From: Candidatus Aminicenantota bacterium
GTDB lineage: Bacteria > Acidobacteriota > Aminicenantia > Aminicenantales > Aminicenantaceae
Length of the DNA stretch: 64,000 nt
Direction: 5' to 3'
Assembly (NCBI GenBank): GCA_016927475.1
Contig: JAFGMO010000083.1
Coordinates: 20,642 to 84,641 of the forward strand
The notes under the pieces were generated by a model. That model had not been told where the DNA came from. It searched no databases and saw only the letters and a program-made list of their open reading frames with translations. Positions 33,236 through 42,802 of the stretch are shown here, in pieces (position 1 is the first letter of the stretch; each line of letters starts with the position of its first letter). A program made the position numbers and the translations under genes.

Positions 33236-35152
33236 TTATTGAGTCGAAATTTTTCTTGAAATGTGGCGGAAGCTTTTTTTCCGGATAAGATGCGTCGTCA
33301 AAACCACTGCCGTAATCAAAAGGACGAGGAGAAGCGTGGATAATAAAGGCCCCAGGTAAAGCATGGAATAGCCGCACAGAACCAGAGGCGCCAGATAAAG
33401 ACGAATGCCGATTTTCAGGAGTTTGTGATTTGAAATGATACCCGTCAGTGAAGAAGAATACTTGTAGTAAAGGCGGACAAATGCCCGGCCGGCTTTGTTG
33501 GACATGAGGTATTTATCCCTGAAATCGCGCATTGTTTTGACATGGGGATGAAGAGGTGAGCCGTAAGCAGCGGTGGCGATGAAACAATTGCCCTCGATTT
33601 CAAGAAAAGTCGCGGTGACGGCTTTGTCCGCATCCATCGATAAAACAAGGGGATTGGTGTATTCATCTCCATCGGGAAAGTCTCCAACCCAGGTGTCGAA
33701 CAAATAATCATCATCGGATATGGCTGTTATGGTTACAACCGTTGAAGGAACATACGTGTAAGTCCCCGGCGAAGGAGATGTCGTTCCACCGCTGTCGGAG
33801 GAAATTATGAGCGATATTTTTTGAGCCGGGCAGAGCTGAAAAACCGTCGCTTGTGTGTCGATCCCTTCGTCGGTTGTCTCGTTAGAAGCAGCATCCGTTT
33901 CTTGCGGTGATATGTTCGTGCTTCCTGGTGTCATAGAGGGCGTGGTGATTGTCGCCTCTGAGCTTCCCATAAGAGGACATTCGGAGTCGATTTCTCCGGA
34001 TGGAGAAAGATTCAAAATCAAAAAATCATCTTCTCCAGCACCGAAGGAGTTGGTAAAGCCGGCTATTATGTAACCCCCGGTTGAGGTCTGGGAGATGTCC
34101 ATGGCCTCATCCGAATAGCGCCCGCCATAAGTTTTCTGCCAGGTGATATTTCCGGCGGCATCGAGTTTTAAAATCCAGATATCGTCTTCCCCGGCACCAT
34201 AGGAAACGGTTCCCCCGGCTGCAATATATCCGCCGTCGCTTGTTTGATGGACCGATTGAGCCGCATCATAGTCGACACCGCCAAAAACCCTTTGCCAGAT
34301 GATATCGCCGGTGTTGTCCAGTTTCAAGATCCAGGCGTCGTCATAGCCGGCGCCCATGGAATAGGTGAAACCCGCCGTAATATACCCTCCGTCATTTGTT
34401 TGTTTGATCGATCGAAGCCGGTCTTCATCGTCACCGCCGTATGTTTTTTGCCATTCTATGTCCCCATTGGCGGACAGCTTGAGGATCCAGCTGTCGACAT
34501 CACCTGCCCCGTAGGATTGGGTGCTTGCCAGGACGATGAAGCCTTTGTCGGTTGTTTCCAGAGCCGAAATAGCAAAATCAGAATCACTGCTCCCATAAGT
34601 TTTCTGCCAGGTGATATTTCCGGCGGCATCGAGTTTTAAAATCCAGATATCGTCTTCCCCGGCACCGTAGGAGACGGTTCCCCCGGCAACGATATACCCG
34701 CCGTCGCTTGTTTGATTAATCGATTCAGCCGAGTCGTAGTTTGTTCCGCCGTATATTTTTTGCCACTCGGACTGCCCGGCCGCATCCAGCTTGATAATCC
34801 AGATGTCGTCCAATTCTTCGGCAAAAGAGTAGGTAAAACCCGCCGTTATATATCCGCCGTCACTCGTCTGTCTGATCAAGCGGACGAGGTCATCGGCCCC
34901 GGCGCCGAATGACTTCTGCCAAGTGATTTCTCCGGCGGCATTGAGTTTTATTACCCAGATTTCAGTCAATCCCTCTCCGAAGGAGAGGACTTCCCCGGTG
35001 ACAATAAAGCCCCCGTCATTCGTCTCTTGAATGGAATAGGCATAGTCATCTTCGCTCCCACCATATGTCCGGGCCCATTGGGCATGAATCGGGGAAAAAA
35101 ACGTAAGGAAAAAAAAGCAGAATACAGCCGTTGACACAATGAATTTTTTCAT
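33236..35152 (-). CDS. secreted seven-repeat beta-propeller-like protein with InlB-B-like domain and CFI-box C-terminus
   Basis: 638 residues. After a signal peptide (cut near I-H-A-Q), seven 52-residue repeats run from about 26 to 390. Each starts W-Q-K-x-Y-G-G, has D-G-G-Y-I-x-A-G in the middle and ends D-D-I-W-I-L-K-L-D-A-A-G. Seven equal four-strand-sized units suggest a seven-bladed propeller. A Ser/Thr-rich linker and a divergent InlB-B-type domain (about 445-515, ending K-A-V-T-A-T-F) follow. Then C-F-I-A-T-A-A-Y-G-S, two hydrophobic stretches and a basic tail form a CFI-box-type sorting region. The protein is probably anchored at the surface by its C-terminus. The ligand is unknown. 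Confidence 0.85.
   Translation of the reverse strand: MKKFIVSTAVFCFFFLTFFSPIHAQWARTYGGSEDDYAYSIQETNDGGFIVTGEVLSFGEGLTEIWVIKLNAAGEITWQKSFGAGADDLVRLIRQTSDGGYITAGFTYSFAEELDDIWIIKLDAAGQSEWQKIYGGTNYDSAESINQTSDGGYIVAGGTVSYGAGEDDIWILKLDAAGNITWQKTYGSSDSDFAISALETTDKGFIVLASTQSYGAGDVDSWILKLSANGDIEWQKTYGGDDEDRLRSIKQTNDGGYITAGFTYSMGAGYDDAWILKLDNTGDIIWQRVFGGVDYDAAQSVHQTSDGGYIAAGGTVSYGAGEDDIWILKLDAAGNITWQKTYGGRYSDEAMDISQTSTGGYIIAGFTNSFGAGEDDFLILNLSPSGEIDSECPLMGSSEATITTPSMTPGSTNISPQETDAASNETTDEGIDTQATVFQLCPAQKISLIISSDSGGTTSPSPGTYTYVPSTVVTITAISDDDYLFDTWVGDFPDGDEYTNPLVLSMDADKAVTATFLEIEGNCFIATAAYGSPLHPHVKTMRDFRDKYLMSNKAGRAFVRLYYKYSSSLTGIISNHKLLKIGIRLYLAPLVLCGYSMLYLGPLLSTLLLVLLITAVVLTTHLIRKKSFRHISRKISTQ
34126..34681 (-). 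repeat. near-identical 88-base direct repeats inside the propeller gene
   Basis: Bases 34126-34213 and 34594-34681 differ at about two positions. They are 468 bases apart, exactly three 52-codon repeats. The other repeats have diverged far more at the DNA level, so this pair is a recent copy or gene conversion within the repeat array. Confidence 0.75.
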
Positions 35153-35182
35153 GAGAAATCCTTCTTTCTTACGAATAATGAG

Positions 35183-35211
35183 ATTTTATGCTTTCAACTG
35201 TTATTAGACAA
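35183..35211 (-). promoter_or_regulatory. promoter of the propeller-protein gene
   Basis: On the minus strand: TTGTCT (35211-35206), 17 bases, TAAAAT (35188-35183). The ATG is at 35152 behind AAGGA. Apart from this and the archease promoter, the 307-base gap 35153-35459 is AT-rich and shows nothing else. Confidence 0.5.
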
Positions 35212-35399
35212 TGCAAAAAAAGAAATATTCCCGGACAAAGATGAGAGAGACAGAATTCTTTTAGTCCGGCATATTCAAAAAAATCCGTTTTAAAAACACA
35301 CTCAAATCAAAGATAACATAGATTTCCCAAAGTTTTAAGAAATATGTTTATTTTGGCAATTCCGTTGACCTTCCGTTCGGCAGCTTTTCACCGGTTCTG

Positions 35400-35428
35400 T
35401 TGATATGGGATGCGGGGCGGGGTACAAT
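35400..35428 (+). promoter_or_regulatory. promoter of archease-rtcB
   Basis: TTGATA (35400-35405), 17 bases, TACAAT (35423-35428). The leader to ATG 35460 is about 25 bases and includes GGGAG. Confidence 0.6.
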
Positions 35429-35459
35429 ATGGCCAAGACCTTGAACCGGGAGACAAATC

Positions 35460-35882
35460 ATGCAGAAGTTCCTTTTTCTGGAGCATACGGGTGATGCCAA
35501 ATTCAGGGCTTACGGCGCCACCCTGGAGGAAGCCTTCGCCAACGCAGCCCTAGCGCTGGTCTCCCTGATGTGGGATGCCTCAAAAGTGGCGGACAAAAAG
35601 GCTTATTCCGTCCGCATCGAAGGCAGGGATATGGAACAGCTTCTCTCGGGTTTCCTGGAAGAGATTCTCTACCTCTTGGATACGAAAGATTTTCTTCTTG
35701 CCTGCGTGGAAAAAGTTCGCATAACCCGCGGCCGAAAATCGTGCTTCCTCAAGGCTGTTTTCAGAGGAGATGAAATATCATCCGCTTATGAAATTTTCGG
35801 TGAAGTCAAAGCCGTAACCTATAATGAGATGGAAATTCAAGAGAATAACGGGGCCGAGGTTCAGGTCGTTGTCGACCTGTGA
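35460..35882 (+). CDS. archease
   Basis: A 140-residue protein of the archease family, which speeds up and broadens the action of the RNA ligase RtcB by helping guanylylation. Landmarks are the N-terminal H-T-G-D-A-K-F-R-A-Y-G (the Asp is a metal ligand), L-E-E-A-F-A-N-A-A, L-L-x-x-F-L-E-E-I-L-Y and the C-terminal V-K-A-V-T-Y-N-E-M ... V-V-V-D-L. Its position 8 bases before rtcB matches the known genetic link between the two families. Confidence 0.93.
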   Translation: MQKFLFLEHTGDAKFRAYGATLEEAFANAALALVSLMWDASKVADKKAYSVRIEGRDMEQLLSGFLEEILYLLDTKDFLLACVEKVRITRGRKSCFLKAVFRGDEISSAYEIFGEVKAVTYNEMEIQENNGAEVQVVVDL

Positions 35883-35890
35883 GGTAAACC

Positions 35891-37312
35891 ATGGAAATAA
35901 AAAAAATAAACGATACAACTTGGGAGATCCCCAGGACGGGAAAGATGAATGTGCCTGTTGTTTTTTACTCTTCCGCCCGGCTTTTGAAGCTTGTTCACGC
36001 CGACCGCACTCTCGATCAGGCACTTAATGTGGCTTGCCTGCCTGGGATCCAGCGCAGTGCCTATATTATGCCCGATGCCCATCAAGGTTATGGTTTTCCT
36101 ATAGGCGGAGTGGCCGCCTTTGATGCTGATGAAGGGATTGTCTCACCGGGTGGAGTGGGTTACGACATCAACTGCGGTGTGCGCCTCCTGAAAACCGAAT
36201 TTATGGAAGAGGAAGTACGTGATAGGCGAGAAGATCTTTTAGCCGGATTTTCCCGTGAGGTTCCCGCCGGTGTGGGGAAGGGAGGGGCCGGCCGCTTGAA
36301 CAAAAAGACCCTCTTTGAGGTCTGTATCCGGGGGGCGGAGTGGGCCGTGGAAAACGGATTCGGAATGGAGGAAGACCTGCTGCGGACCGAAGAATACGGC
36401 CGGATGAAGGGGGCCGATCCATCCATACTTTCGCAACGGGCTATTGAGCGGGGTATTCCCCAGTTAGGCTCTCTCGGTGCCGGGAATCATTTCCTGGAAA
36501 TCCAGAAAGTCGAAAAAATCTATGATGCAGAAACCGCAGGAGTCTTCGGCATTCGGAAAACAGGGCAGATTATGGTCATGATTCACTGCGGAAGCCGGGG
36601 TTTGGGACACCAGGTCGCATCTGATCATATCCGCCTCATGGAAAACACATTTGGGATCAAGGGGCTGCCGGACCGGGAGCTCATCAACGCACCCATTCAA
36701 TCCGATCCGGGGGGCCGTTATTTCCGGGCTATGACCTCCGCCGTCAATTACGCCTTTGCCAATCGCCAGATGATCGCCCACCGGGTGCGCCGGGTTTTTG
36801 AAAGTGTTTTGAGCCGGTCTCAAGGTATGGACCAGGTTTACGATGTATGCCACAATGTGGCCAAGTTCGAGGATCATGAGGTAAACGGCCGGACCAAAAA
36901 AGTCTGTATTCACCGCAAAGGAGCCACGCGAAGCTTCGGTCCCGGCCGCGGGGAGATTCCGGAGGTTTATCGCCAAGTGGGGCAGCCGGTGCTGATTCCG
37001 GGCAGCATGGGCACCGCTTCCTATCTGCTGGCCGGAACTTCGGAAGCTGAAAAATTGAGTTTCGGGTCGACGGCCCATGGAGCCGGCAGGGTCATGTCCC
37101 GCCACCAGGCTTTGAGATCTTTCCGGGGAGAAAAGGTCAAAGAGGATATGAAGAAAAAAGGAATCGAGCTTCGGGCAACGAGCTGGAAAGGAGTGGCGGA
37201 AGAAGCCGCTCCCGCTTATAAAGATGTAGATGAGGTGGTCCGGGTATCCCATGAAGCGGGGCTGGGCCGGCTGGTGGCCCGTTTGGTCCCCGTCGGAGTT
37301 ATGAAAGGATGA
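35891..37312 (+). CDS. rtcB: RtcB-type RNA ligase
   Basis: A 473-residue GTP-dependent ligase that joins 2',3'-cyclic-phosphate (or 3'-phosphate) RNA ends to 5'-OH ends. The Mn-binding residues are visible: Asp92 and Cys95 in G-Y-D-I-N-C-G, His in G-A-G-N-H-F, His in H-C-G-S-R-G and His in C-H-N-V-A. The R-K-G-A-T-R motif is present, as is S-T-A-H-G-A-G-R-V-M-S-R with His396 as the guanylylated nucleophile. The pair could repair tRNAs or rRNA cut by toxins or splice RNA. No RtcA or RtcR gene is nearby. Confidence 0.96.
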   Translation: MEIKKINDTTWEIPRTGKMNVPVVFYSSARLLKLVHADRTLDQALNVACLPGIQRSAYIMPDAHQGYGFPIGGVAAFDADEGIVSPGGVGYDINCGVRLLKTEFMEEEVRDRREDLLAGFSREVPAGVGKGGAGRLNKKTLFEVCIRGAEWAVENGFGMEEDLLRTEEYGRMKGADPSILSQRAIERGIPQLGSLGAGNHFLEIQKVEKIYDAETAGVFGIRKTGQIMVMIHCGSRGLGHQVASDHIRLMENTFGIKGLPDRELINAPIQSDPGGRYFRAMTSAVNYAFANRQMIAHRVRRVFESVLSRSQGMDQVYDVCHNVAKFEDHEVNGRTKKVCIHRKGATRSFGPGRGEIPEVYRQVGQPVLIPGSMGTASYLLAGTSEAEKLSFGSTAHGAGRVMSRHQALRSFRGEKVKEDMKKKGIELRATSWKGVAEEAAPAYKDVDEVVRVSHEAGLGRLVARLVPVGVMKG

Positions 37313-37317
37313 AAACC

Positions 37318-39387
37318 ATGAACAAAAAATACCGGTTCGTAGAATGGATATTTATCGGTGTCCTTTTGCTGCCTATAGCCCTTAAGGGCGGGGACAACTC
37401 GGATTTTAACGGAAAATGGGTTCTTATTCCGGAAAAAAGCGCCGATATCGACCTTTACGGCACGCTCTCTCTGACATTTAAAATCCGGACTGACGGATTA
37501 AGCTTCACCCAGAGATGGGGCCGGGGCCGGTATTTTGAAGAAACACTCGATATACGAACCGGAGGAATCGTCAATCGCTTTCCCATAAAGGACCGGGTTT
37601 TTCCGACCAATGTTTTTATGGGGATTTCTCTTCCCGTTGACGGGGAACGCCGGGTAAAGGCCGAGTGGAGGAACGGCGGAAAGTCGCTTTGGATGGAGGA
37701 GGAATATACGGTTCTTGCTTCCCAGGGTCCGAAAAAAATAACTGTCGATCATGTTTTCCGTATTTCCGAACAAGGAAACATGCTCACATATACGATCCGG
37801 CGCTCGACCCGTAAGACGGGCCCGGAAATGACCTATGTCATGAAGCGCGAGGGATTCCGTGAAGCCCATTTTTTGCGGTTGGAAGATGACTGGAACCTGG
37901 ATGGCGGTCTTCCTCTCAATGCCTTTCTGATCAGTCTTCAGGGAACGGTCAACCGGGAGGCCCCAAGACTCTATTTTATTTACCCGGATTCCTGGTCTTT
38001 TACCTATACCCCTGCGCTTTTTTCGTTTTTCAAAGAGAAGAAAAATTTTACATTCTCCGACTTGCGCACACCAGGCCGGGCCCTGGATGTTCTGAAAGAG
38101 CACGTTAAGGGTTTTGTCGTTTGGGATACAGAAGTCCGGACTTCCCTGATTGTCGCCTTTACCGCGGCCGGTCTGGAGGATGCAGTTGTTGTCAGTGAAG
38201 ATCTTCTTCCACTGGTGGAGGGAGCGGGCTTGGAGAAAAAAGAGGATTTGAGAGGAATATTCAGGGGATGGACCGACGCCGATATTTATGCTTGGGCGGC
38301 GGATCGCTACTGGAATCGGTGCAGCCGGGATATCATCATCTGGATGGGCGGCGAACACGGCCGTGTCATGAAACCGGGTGTGGCCGACTGGGGCATAAAA
38401 AACCGGTCCTTTTTCAATGACCTTTCCAGCCGTCCGTCGGATAAGGAAGAATACGCTCTGGCAGACAGGCTGCTGGGTGATATGAAACCATATTCCATGG
38501 TCATGGGGTGGCATTCTTATGCCAAAGACCTGGAGCGGGAGCATGTAACCCTCTGTTCAAAACACGGTCTTCGGGTTGAAGGCCTGCACACCCTCCCCAA
38601 CATGAGTTTCAGCAGCCAGGTTCCATTAACTCCCGGATTTGAGTTCAAAAACAACCACAACATCGATCCGCAAAAAATCTCTTCACCTGAAAATAAAGTT
38701 TATATCACCTGTGTCCAGACGGATGGATTGGGTATCGGCGCCTGGCTCAAACCGGGACGAGGGAAAATTCCATACGCTTGGGAAGTCATCATGAACCTTT
38801 CCTGGATGGCCCCGGCCGTCCTTGAGTATTATTACACCGAGGCCACGACCAACGATTATTTTATCGGCTGTTTGTCCGGTCCGGGTTACATCTATCCCAA
38901 AGCGGTTCCGCCGAAGCTGCTCCCGGGGCTTATCGACATGGCCCAGAAGATGATGGATAGCCTGGACCTCAGTGTGTTCGAAATCATGGATTATTCCGAA
39001 GGAGCCACCGTTGAAGGCAACACGGAGCTGACACGGAGTGTGGTCGACGCCTATTATAAAGGGATGCCCGAGGCCATCGGTTTTCTCAACGGTTACGCTC
39101 CGGCCTTTACCTTTGCGGTCCGGGAAGGCCGGCCTTTGATTTCTTATGATTATTATCTCTCGCCGGTGAAGTCCGAGGAAGAAGCCGCGGCCGATCTGAA
39201 AGAGCTGGCCCTTATCAACGAAGCCAGGCCTTATTATCTTCTCATGCATATCAGGGAATACAGCGATGTCGATCGCGTTAAAAGTATAATGGACCGGCTG
39301 GGGCCGGATTTTGAACTGGTTCCGCTGGATGTTTTTCTGAAAATGGCCGGGGAGAAACCCACCTTCAGGGAGCGCTTCAAAAATTGA
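37318..39387 (+). CDS. secreted GxGYxYP-family protein (putative glycoside hydrolase)
   Basis: 689 residues from ATG 37318. An ATG at 37309 is also in frame but would put the AAAGGA ribosome site inside the gene. A signal peptide (hydrophobic core near 10-23) is followed by a lipocalin- or sandwich-like first domain (about 30-185). A long C-terminal part then carries the diagnostic G-P-G-Y-I-Y-P motif near residue 522, for which the GxGYxYP family is named. That family is thought to act on carbohydrates and is abundant in gut and sediment bacteria; its reaction is unproven. It begins 5 bases after the rtcB stop, probably by chance of packing. Confidence 0.78.
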   Translation: MNKKYRFVEWIFIGVLLLPIALKGGDNSDFNGKWVLIPEKSADIDLYGTLSLTFKIRTDGLSFTQRWGRGRYFEETLDIRTGGIVNRFPIKDRVFPTNVFMGISLPVDGERRVKAEWRNGGKSLWMEEEYTVLASQGPKKITVDHVFRISEQGNMLTYTIRRSTRKTGPEMTYVMKREGFREAHFLRLEDDWNLDGGLPLNAFLISLQGTVNREAPRLYFIYPDSWSFTYTPALFSFFKEKKNFTFSDLRTPGRALDVLKEHVKGFVVWDTEVRTSLIVAFTAAGLEDAVVVSEDLLPLVEGAGLEKKEDLRGIFRGWTDADIYAWAADRYWNRCSRDIIIWMGGEHGRVMKPGVADWGIKNRSFFNDLSSRPSDKEEYALADRLLGDMKPYSMVMGWHSYAKDLEREHVTLCSKHGLRVEGLHTLPNMSFSSQVPLTPGFEFKNNHNIDPQKISSPENKVYITCVQTDGLGIGAWLKPGRGKIPYAWEVIMNLSWMAPAVLEYYYTEATTNDYFIGCLSGPGYIYPKAVPPKLLPGLIDMAQKMMDSLDLSVFEIMDYSEGATVEGNTELTRSVVDAYYKGMPEAIGFLNGYAPAFTFAVREGRPLISYDYYLSPVKSEEEAAADLKELALINEARPYYLLMHIREYSDVDRVKSIMDRLGPDFELVPLDVFLKMAGEKPTFRERFKN

Positions 39388-39414
39388 GATACTTTATCTC
39401 AGGAAAGGTTTTTT

Positions 39415-41817
39415 ATGCTTAAAAATTTTCTCATCGTCGCCCTCCGAAACATGAAACGCACGAAAATTTATTCCCTGGTCAACATCGCCGGGCTGACGAT
39501 AGGCATGGCCGTCTGTTTTCTCATCCTCCTCTGGGTTTACGAAGAGCTCCGCTTCGATAGTTTTCATGCTCATGCCGATCGTATCTACAGGATCTGCACC
39601 GACCTTCATGCCGGCACTCATCTTCGAACGCCCATGACCATGCCGGAACTGGCAAAAGCGCTGGTCCGGGATTATCCGGAAGTACAGAATGCGGTCCGAA
39701 TCGAACGGCCTCGCCGGGTTCCCGTTCGTGTTGAAGATGAGCTTTTTTTTCAAGAAGAAGTCTGTTTTGCAGACAGCTCTCTTTTTGAAATTTTTTCCTT
39801 CCCCCTTATAAGCGGTGATAATCGCCGTCTTCTTCAAGAACCCTACACGGTCGTTCTGACCGAGGAAACTGCGCTAAAAATATTCAAGGAAAAAGATGTG
39901 GTCGGTAAGGTTCTTGAAATCGAAGGTAAAGAGTACACCGTTACCGGTATCGCGGCTGAGGTGCCGCCGCATTCCCACATACGCTTCAAAGCAGTCCGTT
40001 CCTTCGAAACCCTTTACCGGGAAAGACGGGCGGATATGGAGAACTGGCTCAATATCCAGTATTATGCCTATCTTCTTCTCGAAGATGCCAAGGCGGCACA
40101 AAGAGTGGAGGAGAAGCTTCCGGTAACTATAAATACCTTCATGGGTGAAACGCTGGATGTTATGGGAGGAAGCATTCAATTTTTTCTTCAATCTTTGACG
40201 CGGATTCATCTTTTTTCCAAACTATGGGGAGAGATGTCTGTCAACGGCGACATCGGGCTGGTCAGGCTTTTTGCGGGAATCGCGTTTTTTATCCTCTGTA
40301 TCGCTTGTTTTAATTTTATCAACCTGACCACGGCCAGAATGAGCACTCGCTTACCTGAAATCGGCATACGGAAAAGTCTCGGATCGGACCGCCGGCTGCT
40401 GGTTTTCCAGTTCATCGGAGAGTCGCTTCTTTATGCCATGGTTTCCTTTCTGCTGGCCCATGTTTTTATGACTCTGGCCGCACCTGTTTTCAGCTCTTTC
40501 ATCGGCGGGGCTTTTAGGCCGAGTTTTGTAAAAAAAACATGGATTTTTGCTGCATTTTTAGGAATCGCCTTGGTTGTTGGTGCCCTTTCCGGTCTTTATC
40601 CGGCTTTTTATCTTTCTTCCTTTCATCCGGTTCGTATTCTGCAGAAAGGGCTTGAAAGGGGAAAGGGACACCATCATTTTCGAAACATGCTGGTGACGTT
40701 TCAATTTGCCGTCTCGATTGTTCTTATTATCGGAGCCGTCATCATCTATCAGCAGATCCGTTTTCTGAAAACAAAAAACTACGGTTATGATGACAACCGG
40801 GTCGTTGTTCTTCCGGGAGCACGCGGCCTGCTGCAAAAGGCTTCCCTTGAATCCGTTAGAAAGGAATTCCTCGGCGTGCCCGGTGTCGATGAGACGGCGT
40901 TTTCTTATCTTGTGCCCGGCAGGGGAGTACAGAAGGCCATTGTTTATCCTGAAGGATTCACCGAGAGCCAGCCCCAGACCGTGGCCCGATGGGAGGTTGA
41001 TACCCATTACCTTCCCCTGATGGATATCAAGGTGGTCTCCGGAAGACCGTTTAATGAAACAAGGGATTCGGATAAGACGGAGGCCGTTATCATCAACGAA
41101 ATGACGGCAAGGGTATTTGGTTGGAAGGAACCCTTGGGCAAAACCTTTCGAGTATCCGTACGTGGAGGCCAGGCAGAAGCTACGGCCGTTGTCCGGGTCA
41201 TCGGGGTAGTTAGAGATTTCCATATTGCTTCTCTCCACCAAAAAATCGAACCTCTGTTGATTTTTAACGACACTTCCCGGATTGGATATATCTCTCTGAA
41301 GTTGGCCTCTGAAAATTTATCCCGGACCCTGGCCCTTATCGCTGAAAAGTGGCGGGTATTGGAGCCCGACCGGCCTTTTGAGTATTTTTTTCTGGATGAT
41401 TCCTTTGAATGCTTCTACCGGAGTGAAGAACGGATGGGCCGGTTATCGGTTGCTTTCAGTATCGTTGCCGTGTTTTTGGCTTGTTTGGGACTTTTCAGTC
41501 TCTCTGCTTTTTTAACTGAAAGGCGGACCAAAGAGATAGGGATCCGAAAGGTCCTTGGTGCTTCCGTACCAGGCATCGTCCGCTTTCTATCGAAAGAATT
41601 TCTCCTCCTGGCTCTTGCGGCCAATGTTTTGGCTTGGCCGGCAGCCTATTACGGTTTGGTGCGGTGGTTAAACAGCTTTGCTTATCGTATCGACATCGGC
41701 TTCGGACCTTTTGTTTTGGCCGCTGTAGCCGCTGTTCTGGGTGCTTTTTTCTCGGTTTCCCTTCAAACCATTCGTGCGGCCCGGGCTAATCCCGTTGATT
41801 CCTTGCGCTATGAATAA
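39415..41817 (+). CDS. FtsX/MacB-type ABC transporter permease
   Basis: 800 residues with eight membrane helices in the layout of duplicated FtsX permeases: helix near 20-40, a large periplasmic MacB-like domain, a three-helix FtsX block (about 275-430), then a second unit of the same type with its last three helices at about 675-795. The opening F-L-I-V-A-L-R-N-M-K-R-T-K and N-I-A-G-L-T-I-G-M are characteristic of this permease group. No ATPase gene is adjacent, so it must use one encoded elsewhere, possibly a LolD/MacB-like protein. Many orphan copies of such permeases are usual in Acidobacteria-like genomes. Confidence 0.88.
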   Translation: MLKNFLIVALRNMKRTKIYSLVNIAGLTIGMAVCFLILLWVYEELRFDSFHAHADRIYRICTDLHAGTHLRTPMTMPELAKALVRDYPEVQNAVRIERPRRVPVRVEDELFFQEEVCFADSSLFEIFSFPLISGDNRRLLQEPYTVVLTEETALKIFKEKDVVGKVLEIEGKEYTVTGIAAEVPPHSHIRFKAVRSFETLYRERRADMENWLNIQYYAYLLLEDAKAAQRVEEKLPVTINTFMGETLDVMGGSIQFFLQSLTRIHLFSKLWGEMSVNGDIGLVRLFAGIAFFILCIACFNFINLTTARMSTRLPEIGIRKSLGSDRRLLVFQFIGESLLYAMVSFLLAHVFMTLAAPVFSSFIGGAFRPSFVKKTWIFAAFLGIALVVGALSGLYPAFYLSSFHPVRILQKGLERGKGHHHFRNMLVTFQFAVSIVLIIGAVIIYQQIRFLKTKNYGYDDNRVVVLPGARGLLQKASLESVRKEFLGVPGVDETAFSYLVPGRGVQKAIVYPEGFTESQPQTVARWEVDTHYLPLMDIKVVSGRPFNETRDSDKTEAVIINEMTARVFGWKEPLGKTFRVSVRGGQAEATAVVRVIGVVRDFHIASLHQKIEPLLIFNDTSRIGYISLKLASENLSRTLALIAEKWRVLEPDRPFEYFFLDDSFECFYRSEERMGRLSVAFSIVAVFLACLGLFSLSAFLTERRTKEIGIRKVLGASVPGIVRFLSKEFLLLALAANVLAWPAAYYGLVRWLNSFAYRIDIGFGPFVLAAVAAVLGAFFSVSLQTIRAARANPVDSLRYE

Positions 41818-41828
41818 GGAGAAATAAC

Positions 41829-42710
41829 ATGATCGACACGGAGCTGAAAGATAAAGTCGTCGTTGTTACAGGGGCTAATCACGGTATCGGCGCCGCTACG
41901 GCTGAAGCCTTTTCCCAGCAAGGTGCCGCCGTTTTTATTCATTTCTGGCGTTTGCCCGTGAATCTTCTCGGCTCGACAAAAGAAAAGGCGGAAAAAGCCG
42001 TCCGGCCCGGCGTGGATTACTACAGCAGGGTTATCATGCAGTCGGCCGAAATGGTCGCTGAAAAGATCAAAAAAAGAGGGGGAAATGTCTTTACATGGGA
42101 GACGGACCTTTCCATTCCGGATAACATACCCAGAATATTCGATCTTGCGGAACAAAATCTGGGTGATGTCAGCATCGTTGTCAACAACGCCGCCTTCGGT
42201 AATAACGACACTTTCCTCCCTCAAAAAGCGCTGGAAAAATCCCCTTATTTTGCCGAGGAATACAAGATCCGGCCTCTGACGGCGGCTACTCATGATGAAC
42301 ATTTTTCAGTCAACAGCCGGGGAACGGCCTTGATGATGGCAGAATTCGCCAGGAGACATATAAACCGCGGTTCACAATGGGGGCGGATTATCAATATCAG
42401 TACCGACGGGGCGAGAGGGCATGCTTTCAATGTTTCGTATGGTGCCAGTAAAAATGCTGTCGAAAGCTACACCCGGGCAGCGGCTTATGAATTGGGTCCG
42501 TACGGGATCACCGTCAACGGGATCTCACCAGGAGCCGTTCAAACGGGCTGGATGCCTGAGAACCTTGAGAAGAGCCTGGCGGAAAGTTATCCCCTAAGAA
42601 GAGTTGGCCGGCCTGAGGACATTGCCGACGCAGTGGTCTTTTTTGCCTCCAAGCAAGCGGATTGGATTACAGGCCAGGTTCTTTATGTCGGCGGCGGCAA
42701 CGCCATGTAA
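41829..42710 (+). CDS. short-chain dehydrogenase/reductase
   Basis: A 293-residue SDR. The cofactor motif is T-G-A-N-H-G-I-G (residues 15-22), N-N-A-A follows the fourth strand, and the catalytic Y-G-A-S-K pair is near residue 205. Two inserts make it longer than a classical SDR: one after strand 2 (about 45-75) and one before the catalytic Ser (about 125-150). The substrate cannot be told. AAGGAG is 8 bases before the ATG, and the gene starts 11 bases after the permease stop. Confidence 0.87.
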   Translation: MIDTELKDKVVVVTGANHGIGAATAEAFSQQGAAVFIHFWRLPVNLLGSTKEKAEKAVRPGVDYYSRVIMQSAEMVAEKIKKRGGNVFTWETDLSIPDNIPRIFDLAEQNLGDVSIVVNNAAFGNNDTFLPQKALEKSPYFAEEYKIRPLTAATHDEHFSVNSRGTALMMAEFARRHINRGSQWGRIINISTDGARGHAFNVSYGASKNAVESYTRAAAYELGPYGITVNGISPGAVQTGWMPENLEKSLAESYPLRRVGRPEDIADAVVFFASKQADWITGQVLYVGGGNAM

Positions 42711-42802
42711 TCCAACGTTAAACTTTCTTCCTGGCTTTAGGTTTTGAGATTTATGTTTTTTCCATCCGTTCAAAGAGGATAAGTGAAAAAAAAGGAGAGT
42801 GT

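Noticed and set aside
34126..34681. Possible CRISPR-like or tandem non-coding repeat
   Set aside because: The repeat period of 156 bases is a multiple of three and lies inside one reading frame encoding 52-residue protein repeats.
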